64,000 nt of DNA from RAM1 sp050247515 (GCA_050247515.1 JBFWUB010000027.1:1-64000), one strand, 5' to 3'; shown: positions 18,301 to 27,877, numbered from the stretch's first letter. The notes: a model not told the origin generated them from the letters alone. Program-made: numbers and translations.

Positions 18301-18714
18301 TCAGTGGTGCGAGCAGCCGTGTCCGCCCCGGGGCGCCATGGGTGCGTCGCGATCCACGCCTGCAGATGCCAGCCGCTGTGCATACTCGGCCCACAGCTGG
18401 TCCTGGCGCGCACCCAGCTCGTACAGGTACGCCCATGAGAACAGGCCGCTGTCGTGGCCATCGGAGAACGAGGGCTGCACGGCGTAATTGCCCACCGGTT
18501 CCAGACCCACCAGATCAACATCGCGCTTGCCGGTCTGCAGTACTTCCTGGCCTGGGCCGTGGCCCTGCACCTCGGCCGAGGGCGAGTAGACCCGCATCAG
18601 CTCAAACGGAATGCGAAACGACGCGCCGTCTGAAAAAGCCACCTCCAGCACTCTGGACTGGTTGTGCACCGTGAGCGAAACGGGGGTGGGCGCCCCGGCC
18701 TGCAACCCTGCCAT
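18301..18714 (-). CDS. DUF971 protein
   Basis: A 137-residue protein of the DUF971 family, which resembles the N-terminal domain of gamma-butyrobetaine hydroxylases. Key parts: LEVAFSDGASFRIPFELMRVYSPSAEV (quoted in part: FRIPFELMRVYSPSAEV), VGNYAVQPSFSDGHDSGLFS and YLYELG. The His-rich C-terminal end (GGHGCSHH) could bind metal. Function unknown. It is regularly placed upstream of ubiE in Burkholderiales. Confidence 0.85.
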   Translation of the reverse strand: MAGLQAGAPTPVSLTVHNQSRVLEVAFSDGASFRIPFELMRVYSPSAEVQGHGPGQEVLQTGKRDVDLVGLEPVGNYAVQPSFSDGHDSGLFSWAYLYELGARQDQLWAEYAQRLASAGVDRDAPMAPRGGHGCSHH

Positions 18715-18719
18715 GGCGC

Positions 18720-20366
18720 TCAGAACCGCACCGACATGTTGAGGTACAGCTTCTCGTCGCCCTTTTGCGGCGAGCCGGTGTTGATGGTCAGCGGCACGTT
18801 GCTGCCGCGCACCAGGCGGCCATAGTCGGCCGTGATCGATACCGGGCCGGCGCCATAGCGCAGGCCAAGTCCCAAGCCGGCCAGGCGGTCGCTGGACGGC
18901 TTGGACGTGCCGTTGGGATTGTTGTTGCCCAGCCAGCCGGCGTCCACAAAGCCGGCCAGGCGCAGGCCCGGCAGGAACTCCGGCGTGGTGACTTCCAGCG
19001 ACGCCGACAGGCCACGGTCACCGGAGATGGGGCGTTCACTCTCGGTACCGCGCACCGACGTGGAGCCGCCAATGCCGAACTGCTCGCCAGAGATGAGAAC
19101 GTCGGGGCTGTACTGCATCTGGGAACGCGCGCTCCACAACCAATTGCCCGCGAAGCTGGCGGAATAATTGATGCCCGCGCGCAGCGCCTTCCAGCGCGTG
19201 GTGGTGACGCGGGGGTCTTCCGTCTGGTAGGACGCCAGGTCGTTGCCGGTGCCGCTGCTGGTGTTGGCCGCCAGCTCCACGTTGTATCCCCATACCGACG
19301 TATCGGACTCGGTTCTGGCGGTATAGCCCAGCGTCACCGGGCGGCTGCGCCGCGTGACCTGGCCGGGCACCGGAATGTCGTTGATTTTGGACGCGTTGAA
19401 GACCTTGTCGTCGAACCCGAAGGTCACATAGCTGCGCCGGCCACCTTCGGGCGGCAGGTAGGCCGTGTAGATCGCACCGAAAGTATGGCCCGCGCCGGTG
19501 CTGGTAAACACACCGAAATTGCCCACCACGTCCGACCGCGTGTAGCTCAGGCCCAGCACGCCACCCAGCGTGTAAAGCGGCACGCGGTACTGCAGCCCCA
19601 GCTGCTTCACGTCGCTGAAGCGCTCGATGGATGTGGTGTACGCGCCGGTGAACTGGTGGTCAAGGTCGAACAGGTTGGTGTGCCCGCCGGTCACCGTGAA
19701 GCGATCCTTGCCGGACGACTCGGAGCCGCCATTGGAAAGCGCCAGCGCGAATGTCCAGGGCCGGCTTTCCTTGACGGTCAGGGTGGCGTCGATCTTGTCG
19801 GGCTCCTCGGCTTCCTTGATGCCGACCTGGATCTGCTTGTTGGGGTTCTCGTTGGCGATGGCGGTTTGCACCGCCATGGTCTTGAAGTTTGGCGTGTGGC
19901 CTTCGCGCAGCTCCGGGATGCTGCGGCGGATATTGGCCTCGCTGTAGATGCTGGCGCCTTCAATGGTCAGCTTGCTGATGGTGAACTTGACGATTTCCAG
20001 GGTGACGGTGTCGCCGACCTCCTGAGGCGGCAGCGCCACGCGGTGCAGGCCAAAGCCCTTGGCCCGCAAGGCCTCCTCCAGCGCCGAGGTGGCCTTTTGC
20101 AGCGTGTCCATGTTCGCATCGGCGCGCAGGTAGGGCGCGAGGATGCGCGAAGTGTCGCCATCGCCCAGCGGGTTCTCACCGGTGATCTTGAAACCCTTGA
20201 TGGCAAACACGGGCGCGGGCGCCGCAGTCAGCGGTGCTGGAGCGGGCGCTGGCGCCTGCGCCGATGCCGCCCCGGCCAGGCCGGCAAATACCGCGGCCAT
20301 GGCCAACTGAGGGCGGCGGAACCGGCCGCCACGTTTGCTTGCGCCTTGTTTCATCTTGTTGTTCAC
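18720..20366 (-). CDS. TpsB/ShlB-type outer-membrane transporter
   Basis: A 548-residue two-partner-secretion transporter. A signal peptide (AMAAVFAGLAGAASAQA), a Pro/Ala linker, POTRA-like regions (about 55-215) and a C-terminal 16-strand beta-barrel ending in Phe are visible. The barrel carries the VRGT form of the conserved VRG motif (GIGGSTSVRGTESERPISGD), the lid-loop contact. It would export a large TpsA protein. No TpsA gene is in the window. The double-FecR gene immediately upstream is on the same strand with a 72-base gap containing two hairpins. Confidence 0.9.
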   Translation of the reverse strand: MNNKMKQGASKRGGRFRRPQLAMAAVFAGLAGAASAQAPAPAPAPLTAAPAPVFAIKGFKITGENPLGDGDTSRILAPYLRADANMDTLQKATSALEEALRAKGFGLHRVALPPQEVGDTVTLEIVKFTISKLTIEGASIYSEANIRRSIPELREGHTPNFKTMAVQTAIANENPNKQIQVGIKEAEEPDKIDATLTVKESRPWTFALALSNGGSESSGKDRFTVTGGHTNLFDLDHQFTGAYTTSIERFSDVKQLGLQYRVPLYTLGGVLGLSYTRSDVVGNFGVFTSTGAGHTFGAIYTAYLPPEGGRRSYVTFGFDDKVFNASKINDIPVPGQVTRRSRPVTLGYTARTESDTSVWGYNVELAANTSSGTGNDLASYQTEDPRVTTTRWKALRAGINYSASFAGNWLWSARSQMQYSPDVLISGEQFGIGGSTSVRGTESERPISGDRGLSASLEVTTPEFLPGLRLAGFVDAGWLGNNNPNGTSKPSSDRLAGLGLGLRYGAGPVSITADYGRLVRGSNVPLTINTGSPQKGDEKLYLNMSVRF

Positions 20367-20373
20367 CCTATCA

Positions 20374-20431
20374 AGTCAGTCATCACTGACTCAAATTGTC
20401 GCACCCCATCACCAGACTTGTCACGTCTGGT
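20374..20431. other. Two small hairpins between the FecR and TpsB genes
   Basis: AGTCAGT/ACTGACT (20374-20380 and 20385-20391, 4-base loop) and ACCAGAC/GTCTGGT (20411-20417 and 20425-20431, 7-base loop), both perfect, lie in the 72-base gap. They may act as weak terminators or protect message ends. No T-run follows either. Confidence 0.45.
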
Positions 20432-20438
20432 AACGCTT

Positions 20439-21827
20439 TCAATTGCACTGCTTGGCAGTCTTGATGCCGGAATCGGCCAGCACGCTGACCAGCAGCGGGT
20501 TCTTGGTGGTGGGCAGGGGAAGGTTGTCGAACTGGATGAATTTGGGAATGACGGCGGGCCGGGCGGTATCGCCGTTGTTGTTGGCAAAGCCGGCTTCACC
20601 TTTGCCCAGGTGCAGGACCTCGTTCTTGCTTGCGATCTCGATATGACCATCACGCACGAAAACGAAGAGGCCTTCTTCCGTATCGGCGACGTTGTTGCTT
20701 GCAAACAACTTATCCAGCGTGCCCTGGGGCACATTGATCTGGTCCGGGCGGGGGCTTTCCATGGGCGGCTGCGTCGCAATCGGCCGGATGCCAGAGGGCG
20801 AAATGAACAGACCCTGCCCTGCCTGCAGCACCTGCAACGCGGATTGCCCCTGGGGCGTCACCGTGAAGGAGCCCAGCCAGGTGAACACACTCAGGCCGGC
20901 GTCGCCGCCGCCGGGCTCGCCCGCACAGGCGCCGGTGCAGCTGATGTCACCGCCGGAGCCGCGGATGCCGATGGTGGCCGTGGCCGTGCTGAAACCCACG
21001 TTGCGGTTGTTGGCCTTGGCGATCAGACCCGTCAGGGCGCGCACCGAGCCACGCAGCAGCGACACCAGGAAGCGCCCTTCGCCCGCGTTCTTTTCATCAA
21101 AGACGAAGTTGTCCACGCGGAATTTCGTGCCCGAGCCCAGCGACATGCGCGACTGATCGCGAAACACCAGCACCGCCCGGGTACCTGCGCCGGTTTCCAC
21201 CAAGTCACCGGGGTAGATGCTGCCGCCATCGACCAGGCGGCGGCGCTGGCCCGCGCCGTCGACCGCGTTCACGTCGCCCTGGGCCGACACCACCTTGGCG
21301 CTGGCCAGCACGGCATTGGGCCGCGATGCATCGGCCACCTTGGCCGATTCGGCGCCGCAGTCCTTGGCACAGACGCGCGCGTCAAAGTCGGTGCCGCGGA
21401 TGCCGATGGTGGCGGTATTGGTCTGCACACGCGCCGCGTTGGGCGACGTCTTGGAGATAAGCCCCGTCACCGCCCGGAAGCCGCCACGCACCAGTTGCAT
21501 GAGCATGCTGTTGTCGGGGGCGTTTTCCTTGAACTGGTACTGCTGCAGCACGAGCTCGGAGTTGGGCCGCACGGTCATGCGCGTGCCGTCGGCCAGCTTG
21601 ATGATGGCGGAGGCGCCATTGGCCGTGGTGAGGCGGTCGCCTTCCTTGAGCTGCATGCCCCGGCCCAGCGTACGGGGGTTTTCGCCCGGCGTCTGGGCGA
21701 AGCCCACACCCCGCGCGAACTCGACTTCGCCAGCCGTCTGGGCCTGGCCGGCGGCCGCAGCCAGGAGCATGCAGACACCCCAAGCCAAGGGTGCCAGTCG
21801 CCTGGGGTGAACATTTGGGGCGGGCAT
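20439..21827 (-). CDS. Exported double FecR-domain protein
   Basis: A 462-residue protein with a signal peptide (LAWGVCMLLAAAAGQAQ) and two FecR-like domains: one at about 40-150 and one at about 180-300. The two share an internal repeat: LVRGGFRAVTGLISK...TNTATIGIRGTDF in the first and LLRGSVRALTGLIAK...TATATIGIRGSGG in the second. It lacks the transmembrane helix of true FecR anti-sigma factors. It has four cysteines in pairs (RVCAKDC, DISCTGAC) that may form disulfides. It lies upstream of the TpsB transporter gene, implying a joint function at the cell surface or in the periplasm. Confidence 0.85.
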   Translation of the reverse strand: MPAPNVHPRRLAPLAWGVCMLLAAAAGQAQTAGEVEFARGVGFAQTPGENPRTLGRGMQLKEGDRLTTANGASAIIKLADGTRMTVRPNSELVLQQYQFKENAPDNSMLMQLVRGGFRAVTGLISKTSPNAARVQTNTATIGIRGTDFDARVCAKDCGAESAKVADASRPNAVLASAKVVSAQGDVNAVDGAGQRRRLVDGGSIYPGDLVETGAGTRAVLVFRDQSRMSLGSGTKFRVDNFVFDEKNAGEGRFLVSLLRGSVRALTGLIAKANNRNVGFSTATATIGIRGSGGDISCTGACAGEPGGGDAGLSVFTWLGSFTVTPQGQSALQVLQAGQGLFISPSGIRPIATQPPMESPRPDQINVPQGTLDKLFASNNVADTEEGLFVFVRDGHIEIASKNEVLHLGKGEAGFANNNGDTARPAVIPKFIQFDNLPLPTTKNPLLVSVLADSGIKTAKQCN

Positions 21828-21971
21828 TGCAACCTCCGGAAAAGCTTTACACGTGCGCTTGCGAATATACCGGCACTGTAGGAGGTTTTTGCTTCAACGC
21901 CTAGGCCAAAAGTCCCAAGCCCCCCAAGGGGCGCGGGCTACAAACGTGCGGATTTCACGATCCCCGGTGTT

Positions 21972-22409
21972 TTAAGCGCCCAGCGCCCGCAGTTTGCGCA
22001 CCATCAGTGCCTCGGTCTGCTCGCGCTGCGCCAGCACACCGGCGCAACGGTCGGCCGGCGACGCACGCTGCGCCGCCGCCCACACCGGCGACGGAAAGTG
22101 GCTGTCCCAATCAAATCGCGCAATCACGTGCCAGTGCACATGGGCCACCCTGTTGCCCAGGGATGCGAGGTTGATCTTGGTGGGCTGCAGTTGCTCGCGC
22201 AGCGCCTGCTCCACCGCCACCACGGCGTCCAGACACAGGCGCTGCGCGCCTTTGTCCAGGTCCGAGAACTCGGCCACGTGCTCATTCCAGACCACGCGGT
22301 AAAACGCGGGGAAGCCAGGCTCGTCGGCGCGCACCAGGCGAAACGCCGGCACGCGGTAGACCAGCGCGCCACCGTCGGCCTCGCACAGGCTGCAGGCCAC
22401 TGCCCCCAT
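21972..22409 (-). CDS. HIT-family hydrolase
   Basis: A 145-residue histidine-triad nucleotide hydrolase/transferase. HVHWHVIARF gives the His-x-His-x-His catalytic motif at about residues 89-98. It would act on nucleotide-phosphoramidate or dinucleotide substrates. It has a CSLCEADGG start that could bind zinc. The gene follows the FAD/Fe-S oxidoreductase after 2 bases. Confidence 0.88.
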   Translation of the reverse strand: MGAVACSLCEADGGALVYRVPAFRLVRADEPGFPAFYRVVWNEHVAEFSDLDKGAQRLCLDAVVAVEQALREQLQPTKINLASLGNRVAHVHWHVIARFDWDSHFPSPVWAAAQRASPADRCAGVLAQREQTEALMVRKLRALGA

Positions 22410-22411
22410 GG

Positions 22412-25400
22412 TCAGACCAGCACGCGCTCAATGCCGCCGTTGTTAGCGGCCTGGACGTACTGAGGCATCCAGTCGGCGCCCAGGATCTGGTTGGCCATCT
22501 CGACCACGATGTAGTCGGCCTCCAGCAGGCCGGTCTTCAGGTCATTCTGGTATCGGTTTAAGCCCATCAGGCAACTAGGACATGACGTGAGGATTTTCAG
22601 GTTCCGGCCTGGCTGCACCGCACCCGCGTCACGCAACTGCGCCTCGCCCTTGCGGATTTCTTCTTCCTTGCGAAAGCGCACCTGCGTGGAAACATCGGGC
22701 CGCGACGTGGCTAGACCACCACTTTCACCGCAGCAGCGCATGCTTTGCACCACCTTGTCGCCCATCAGGCCCTTGACGGTTTTCATAGGCTCCTGCAGCT
22801 TCATGGGTGTGTGGCAAGGGTCGTGGTATAGGTAACCCGCGCCCTGCGACGTGTCCAGGGTGATACCTTTTTCGAGCAGGTATTCATGGATGTCGATGAT
22901 GCGGCTGCCGGGGAAGATCTTGCCGAATTCATACCCCTGAAGCTGGTCGTAGCAGGTGCCGCAGCTCACCACCACTGTCTTGATGTCCAGGTAGTTCAGC
23001 GTGTTGGCCACGCGGTGGAACAGCACCCGGTTGTCGGTGATGATCTTTTCGGCCTTGTCGAACTGGCCGCTGCCGCGTTGCGGGTACCCGCAGCACAGGT
23101 AGCCCGGCGGCAACACCGTCTGCACGCCGGCGTGCCACAGCATGGCCTGGGTGGCCAGGCCCACCTGGCTGAACAGGCGCTCGGAGCCGCAGCCGGGGAA
23201 ATAGAACACCGCTTCGGTCTCGGCGTTGGTGGCCGCGGGGTTGCGGATGATCGGGACGTAGTCCTTGTCCTCGATGTCCAGCAGGGCGCGCGCGGTCTTC
23301 TTGGGCAGGCCGGCGGGCATCTTCTTGTTGATGAAATGGATCACCTGCTCCTTGATGGGCGCCGTGCCCACCGTGGCAGGCGGCGCCTGGGTCTGTTTGC
23401 GCGCCAGCACCTTCATCACGTCGTTTCCAAGGCGCTGGGCCTTGAAACTCAGGTTGGTCAGCGCATGGCCGAAGCGGATCGCACGTGGGCTGGCCGTGCC
23501 GATGAACCACGACTGGAACGCCGCTGCCGGACGGAAGCTTTTCTGCCCCATCTTGCGCAGCAGGTTGCGCATGTTCATGGACACGTCGCCGAAGTCGATG
23601 TTCACCGGGCAGGGCGACAGGCATTTGTGGCATACCGTGCAGTGGTCGGCCACGTCCTCGAATTCTTCCCAGTGCTTGATGGACACGCCGCGGCGGGTCT
23701 GTTCCTCGTACAGGAAGGCCTCCACCAGCAACGAGGTGGCCAGGATCTTGTTGCGCGGGCTGTACAGCAGGTTGGCGCGCGGCACATGCGTGGCGCACAC
23801 CGGCTTGCACTTGCCGCAGCGCAGGCAGTCCTTGACGCTGTCGGCAATGGCGCCGATGTCTGACTGCTGCATGATCAGGGACTCATGCCCCATCAGGCCA
23901 AAGCTGGGCGTGTAGGCATTGGTCAGGTCGGCGTGCATGCCGGGGGCGCCGCCATCACGCAGCAGCTTGCCCTTGTTGAAGCGGCCCTCGGGGTCCACGC
24001 GCTGCTTGTAGTCGGTGAACGGTTGCAGCTCGGCGTCCATCAGGAACTCCAGCTTGGTGATGCCGATGCCGTGCTCGCCCGAGATCACGCCGTCCAGCGA
24101 ACGCGCCAGCACCATGATGCGCTTGACCGCCTCATGCGCCGTCTGCAGCATTTCATAGTCGTCGCTGTTGACGGGAATGTTGGTGTGCACGTTGCCGTCG
24201 CCCGCGTGCATGTGCAGCGCGACCCACACACGGCCCTTGAGCACGCGCTTGTGGATCGCGTTGCATTCTTCCAGGATGGGCTTGAACGCATCGCCGGCAA
24301 AGATGTGGGCCAGCGGCGCGCGGATCTGCACCTTCCAGCTCGCCCGCAGGGTATGGTCCTGCAGCTGCGCAAACAGCGGGTCCACCTGGTCCAGCCAGCC
24401 TTGCCACTGCCCGCGCACCTCGCGGATCAGTGCCACGGCCTGGGCCACACGGTCTTCCAGCAGCTCGGCTGAGGGGATTTCGCTGGCGTCGTCGCTCTTG
24501 CCCAGCGGCAGGTTGCCGCGGGTGAAAAAGGCTTCCAGCTCATTGGCCAGCCGCAGCTTGTTGCGCAGGCTCAGCTCGATGTTGATGCGCTCGATGCCGT
24601 CGGTGTACTCGGCCATGCGCGGCAGCGGGATCACCACGTCTTCGTTGATCTTGAAGGCGTTGGTGTGCCTGCTGATGGCGGCCGTGCGCTTGCGGTCCAG
24701 CCAGAACTTCTTGCGCGCCTCCGGGCTCACTGCCACAAAGCCTTCGCCGCTGCGCGAATTGGCCAGGCGCACCACTTCGGATGTGACCCTCGCCACGGCG
24801 TCGGCGTCGTCACCGGCAATGTCGCCGATCAACACCATTTTCGGAAAGCCCCCGCGCTTGCTCTTGGTCGCGTAGCCCACCGCCTTGAGGTAGCGGTCGT
24901 CCAGGTGCTCCAGGCCCGCCAGCACCACGCCCGAGCGCTTCTGCTCGGCGAACATGAAGTCCTTGATTTCGACAATGCTGGGCACGGCGTCGCGTGCGTT
25001 GCCAAAGAACTCCATGCACACCGTGCGGGTGTGGGCGGGCATGCGGTGCACGATCCAGCGCCCGCTGGTGATCAGGCCGTCGCAGCCTTCCTTCTGGATG
25101 CCGGGCAGGCCGCTGAGGAACTTGTCGGTCACGTCCTTGCCCAGGCCCTCCTTGCGGAAGGTCTTGCCGGCAATCTCCAGCCGCTCGGTGCGCACCAGCG
25201 TGCGTCCGTCGGCTTCAAGATATTTGAGCTCAAAGCGCGCGACCTCCGCGTCGTGGATCTTGCCCAGGTTGTGGTCCAGCCGCGTCACCTCAAGCCACTG
25301 CGCGTCGGGCGTGACCATGCGCCAGGACACCAGGTTGTCCAGCGCCGTGCCCCACAGCACGGCCTTTTTGCCGCCCGCGTTCATGGCGATGTTGCCGCCG

Positions 25401-26278
25401 ATGCACGAGGCCTCGGCCGACGTCGGGTCCACGGCAAATACATAGCCCCCGCGTTCGGCCGCGTCGGCCACGCGCTGCGTGACCACGCCGGCTTCCGTCC
25501 AGACAGTAGGCACCGGATGGTCCACGCCGGGGATGGACACCATCTCCACCTCGGTCATGGCTTCGAGCTTTTCGGTGTTGATGACCGCGCTCTTCCAGGT
25601 CAGCGGGATGGCGCCGCCGGTGTAGCCGGTGCCGCCCCCGCGCGGGATGATGGTCAGGCCCAGCTCGATGCAGCACTGCACCAGCGCGGCCATCTCGGCC
25701 TCGGTATCGGGCGTGAGCACCACGAACGGATACTCCACGCGCCAGTCGGTCGCGTCAGTCACGTGCGACACGCGGCTCAGGCCGTCAAACTTGACGTTGT
25801 CGCGCGCGGTGTGTTTGCCCAGCAGTCGCTGGGCGCGCCGGCGCAGCTCGGCGGTTTCAGCAAACGCGGCGTCGAACGCACGGATGGCGGCGTTGGCCGC
25901 CTGCAGCAGCTCGCCCACCAGCGCGTCGCGCTGCGGGTCGGTATCCGGCGTGCGGCGCTTGTCCACCTCGGCCAGGCGGTGGCGCAAGGCATCCACCAGC
26001 TGGCGGCGGCGCCTGGGGTTGTCCAGCAGGTCGTCCTGCAGGTAGGGGTTGCGCTGCACCACCCAGATGTCGCCCAGCACCTCGTACAGCATGCGGGCGG
26101 AACGGCCGGTATGGCGCTCCTCGCGCAGCTGGTTCAGCACGTCCCATGCGCGCGAGCCCAGCAACCGGATCACGATCTCGCGGTCGGAGAACGAGGTGTA
26201 GTTGTAGGGAATCTCTCGCAGGCGCGGCGCGTCGTCGACCGCGGCCATGAGGTGTTGGAGCGTGGTGGGAGCGTTCAT
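22412..26278 (-). CDS. Giant FAD/4Fe-4S oxidoreductase (DUF3683, D-lactate dehydrogenase-like)
   Basis: A 1288-residue fusion. The N-terminal part (LREIPYNYTSFSDREIVIRLLG) is DUF3683; a PCMH FAD-binding domain (PFVVLTPDTEAEMAALVQC; IIPRGGGTGYTGGAIPL) and FAD-linked oxidase C-terminal domain with GDGNVHTNIPV follow; then two 4Fe-4S motifs (LRCGKCKPVC, CTVCHKCLSPC) and two CCG domains (GCGSERL...LCCGYP; CHTP...RCCGESGG). It would oxidise a 2-hydroxyacid such as D-lactate or D-2-hydroxyglutarate and pass electrons through Fe-S centres. The substrate is not fixed. The ATG at 26278 is chosen for the MNAPTTLQHL start. Confidence 0.88.
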   Translation of the reverse strand: MNAPTTLQHLMAAVDDAPRLREIPYNYTSFSDREIVIRLLGSRAWDVLNQLREERHTGRSARMLYEVLGDIWVVQRNPYLQDDLLDNPRRRRQLVDALRHRLAEVDKRRTPDTDPQRDALVGELLQAANAAIRAFDAAFAETAELRRRAQRLLGKHTARDNVKFDGLSRVSHVTDATDWRVEYPFVVLTPDTEAEMAALVQCCIELGLTIIPRGGGTGYTGGAIPLTWKSAVINTEKLEAMTEVEMVSIPGVDHPVPTVWTEAGVVTQRVADAAERGGYVFAVDPTSAEASCIGGNIAMNAGGKKAVLWGTALDNLVSWRMVTPDAQWLEVTRLDHNLGKIHDAEVARFELKYLEADGRTLVRTERLEIAGKTFRKEGLGKDVTDKFLSGLPGIQKEGCDGLITSGRWIVHRMPAHTRTVCMEFFGNARDAVPSIVEIKDFMFAEQKRSGVVLAGLEHLDDRYLKAVGYATKSKRGGFPKMVLIGDIAGDDADAVARVTSEVVRLANSRSGEGFVAVSPEARKKFWLDRKRTAAISRHTNAFKINEDVVIPLPRMAEYTDGIERINIELSLRNKLRLANELEAFFTRGNLPLGKSDDASEIPSAELLEDRVAQAVALIREVRGQWQGWLDQVDPLFAQLQDHTLRASWKVQIRAPLAHIFAGDAFKPILEECNAIHKRVLKGRVWVALHMHAGDGNVHTNIPVNSDDYEMLQTAHEAVKRIMVLARSLDGVISGEHGIGITKLEFLMDAELQPFTDYKQRVDPEGRFNKGKLLRDGGAPGMHADLTNAYTPSFGLMGHESLIMQQSDIGAIADSVKDCLRCGKCKPVCATHVPRANLLYSPRNKILATSLLVEAFLYEEQTRRGVSIKHWEEFEDVADHCTVCHKCLSPCPVNIDFGDVSMNMRNLLRKMGQKSFRPAAAFQSWFIGTASPRAIRFGHALTNLSFKAQRLGNDVMKVLARKQTQAPPATVGTAPIKEQVIHFINKKMPAGLPKKTARALLDIEDKDYVPIIRNPAATNAETEAVFYFPGCGSERLFSQVGLATQAMLWHAGVQTVLPPGYLCCGYPQRGSGQFDKAEKIITDNRVLFHRVANTLNYLDIKTVVVSCGTCYDQLQGYEFGKIFPGSRIIDIHEYLLEKGITLDTSQGAGYLYHDPCHTPMKLQEPMKTVKGLMGDKVVQSMRCCGESGGLATSRPDVSTQVRFRKEEEIRKGEAQLRDAGAVQPGRNLKILTSCPSCLMGLNRYQNDLKTGLLEADYIVVEMANQILGADWMPQYVQAANNGGIERVLV

Positions 26279-26429
26279 CGGGCTTCTGGTTGGGCTCAGC
26301 CAGAAAGGCACCCCGGCTGAAGGCGGATGTTACCGCAGCGCACCAATTCACGGTCCCGCAGGGGACAAGACCAGCCCCGCGCTCATGGAAATCCCGCTTG
26401 TGGCCGCCATGACGGGCAGATTAAATCGC

Positions 26430-26447
26430 CTGTCACAAATCCATCGT
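26430..26447 (+). promoter_or_regulatory. Candidate Pho box upstream of ugpB
   Basis: CTGTCAC-AAAT-CCATCGT is an 18-base element: the first heptamer matches the PhoB repeat CTGTCAT at 6 of 7 positions, the AT-rich spacer is right, and the second heptamer matches at 4 of 7. It lies 30 bases before the ugpB ATG. PhoB control of ugp is known in Escherichia coli; here it is inferred. Confidence 0.45.
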
Positions 26448-26476
26448 AATCTCGCGCATCCAATTCAGGAGAACTC

Positions 26477-27781
26477 ATGAAACTGCAACTTTCCGCCGCG
26501 GCGCTGGCCGCCGTACTTGCCTTTCCCGCGCAGGCCCAGACTGAAGTCCAGTGGTGGCATTCGATGGGCGGCGCCCTGGGCGAATGGGTCAATGACCTGG
26601 CAAAGGAATTCAACGCAAGCCAAAAGGATTACAAGGTCGTACCCACGTTCAAGGGCAGCTACGCCGAATCCATGACGGCCGGCATCGCGGCCTACCGCGC
26701 TGGCAATGCGCCGCACATGATCCAGGTGTTTGAGGTCGGCACCGCCACCATGATGGCCGCCAAGGGCGCGATCGTGCCGGTGGCCAAGGTCATGAACGAC
26801 GCCGGCCTGAAGTTCGACCCGAGCATCTACGTGCCGGCCGTCTCCGGTTACTACACCGCCCCCAATGGCCAGATGCTGAGCTACCCGTTCAACAGCTCCA
26901 CGCCGGTGTTCCACTACAACAAGGACGCCTTCAAGGCCGCCGGGCTGGACGCCGAAAAGCCGCCGACCACCTGGCCTGAAGTGGCCCTGGCAGCCGCCAA
27001 GCTCAAGGCTTCCGGCCACAAGTGCCCGTTCACCACCAGCTGGATCAGCTGGACGCAGCTGGAGAGCTTTTCGGCCTGGCACAACGTGCTGTACGCGACC
27101 AAGAACAACGGCTTCTCCGGCAACGATGCGCGCCTGGCCTTCAACAGCCCGCTGCACGTGCGCCACATCGAGAACCTGGCCAACATGGCCAAGAGCGGCC
27201 TGTTTGTCTACAAGGGCCGCGACAACAAGGCCGACGCCACCTTTGTCTCGGGCGAATGCGCCATGGCCACCGGCTCGTCGGCCCTGGCCGGCAGCGTCAA
27301 GCGCAACGGCAAGTTCGGCTACGGTATTGGCACCCTGCCCTACTACCCCGACGTGCCGGGCGCACCGCAGAACACCGTGATCGGCGGCGCCAGCATCTGG
27401 GTCATGGCCGGCAAGAAGCCCGAGGAATACAAGGCCGTGGCCGCGTTCCTGAACCACCTGTCCAAGCCTGAAGTGGCCGCCGCCAGCCACCAGCGCACCG
27501 GCTACCTGCCGGTGACCAAGGCCTCGTTCGAGCTGACCGACAAGTCCGGCTTCTACAAGAAGAATGCCGGCTACGACGTCTCGGTCAACCAGATGATCCG
27601 CAAGACCACCGACAAGTCGCGCGGCGTGCGTCTGGGCAATTTTGTCCAGATCCGCACCATCATTGACGAGGAACTGGAAGGCGTGTGGCAGGGCAACAAG
27701 CAGCCCAAGGAAGCCCTGGACAATGCCGTCAAGCGCGGCAACGAGCAGCTGGAACGCTTCGAGAAGGCAAACAAGTCCTGA
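26477..27781 (+). CDS. ugpB: sn-Glycerol-3-phosphate ABC transporter, binding protein
   Basis: A 434-residue periplasmic binding protein with a signal peptide (MKLQLSAAALAAVLAFPAQAQ) and the UgpB pattern: VQWWHSMGGALGEWVNDLA at the start of the mature protein, then GGASIWVMAGKKPEEYKA and HQRTGYLPVT. It binds glycerol-3-phosphate or glycerophosphodiesters for uptake. An AGGAG site precedes the ATG. It opens the ugpBAECQ operon, divergent from the FAD/Fe-S oxidoreductase. Confidence 0.93.
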   Translation: MKLQLSAAALAAVLAFPAQAQTEVQWWHSMGGALGEWVNDLAKEFNASQKDYKVVPTFKGSYAESMTAGIAAYRAGNAPHMIQVFEVGTATMMAAKGAIVPVAKVMNDAGLKFDPSIYVPAVSGYYTAPNGQMLSYPFNSSTPVFHYNKDAFKAAGLDAEKPPTTWPEVALAAAKLKASGHKCPFTTSWISWTQLESFSAWHNVLYATKNNGFSGNDARLAFNSPLHVRHIENLANMAKSGLFVYKGRDNKADATFVSGECAMATGSSALAGSVKRNGKFGYGIGTLPYYPDVPGAPQNTVIGGASIWVMAGKKPEEYKAVAAFLNHLSKPEVAAASHQRTGYLPVTKASFELTDKSGFYKKNAGYDVSVNQMIRKTTDKSRGVRLGNFVQIRTIIDEELEGVWQGNKQPKEALDNAVKRGNEQLERFEKANKS

Positions 27782-27825
27782 CGGACTTTTGCCTCTGGCC
27801 GTACTGACGGCACCCCCACCCCTGC

Positions 27826-27856
27826 CCTCCCCCGCCTAGCGGGGGAGGATTTTTTT
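27826..27856 (+). terminator. Internal terminator between ugpB and ugpA
   Basis: CCTCCCCCGC/GCGGGGGAGG, a perfect 10-bp stem with a 3-base loop, followed by A and seven Ts. It lies 45 bases after the ugpB stop and 21 bases before the ugpA ATG. It would make more ugpB message than downstream message, fitting the need for excess binding protein. Confidence 0.85.
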
Positions 27857-27877
27857 GTTGCAGGCCAGAATATCAGT

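Noticed and set aside
18765..21881. A plus-strand open frame of over 1000 codons opposite the TpsB and FecR genes
   Set aside because: Same reason: antisense to two well-supported exported proteins; its composition is that of a frame shadow.
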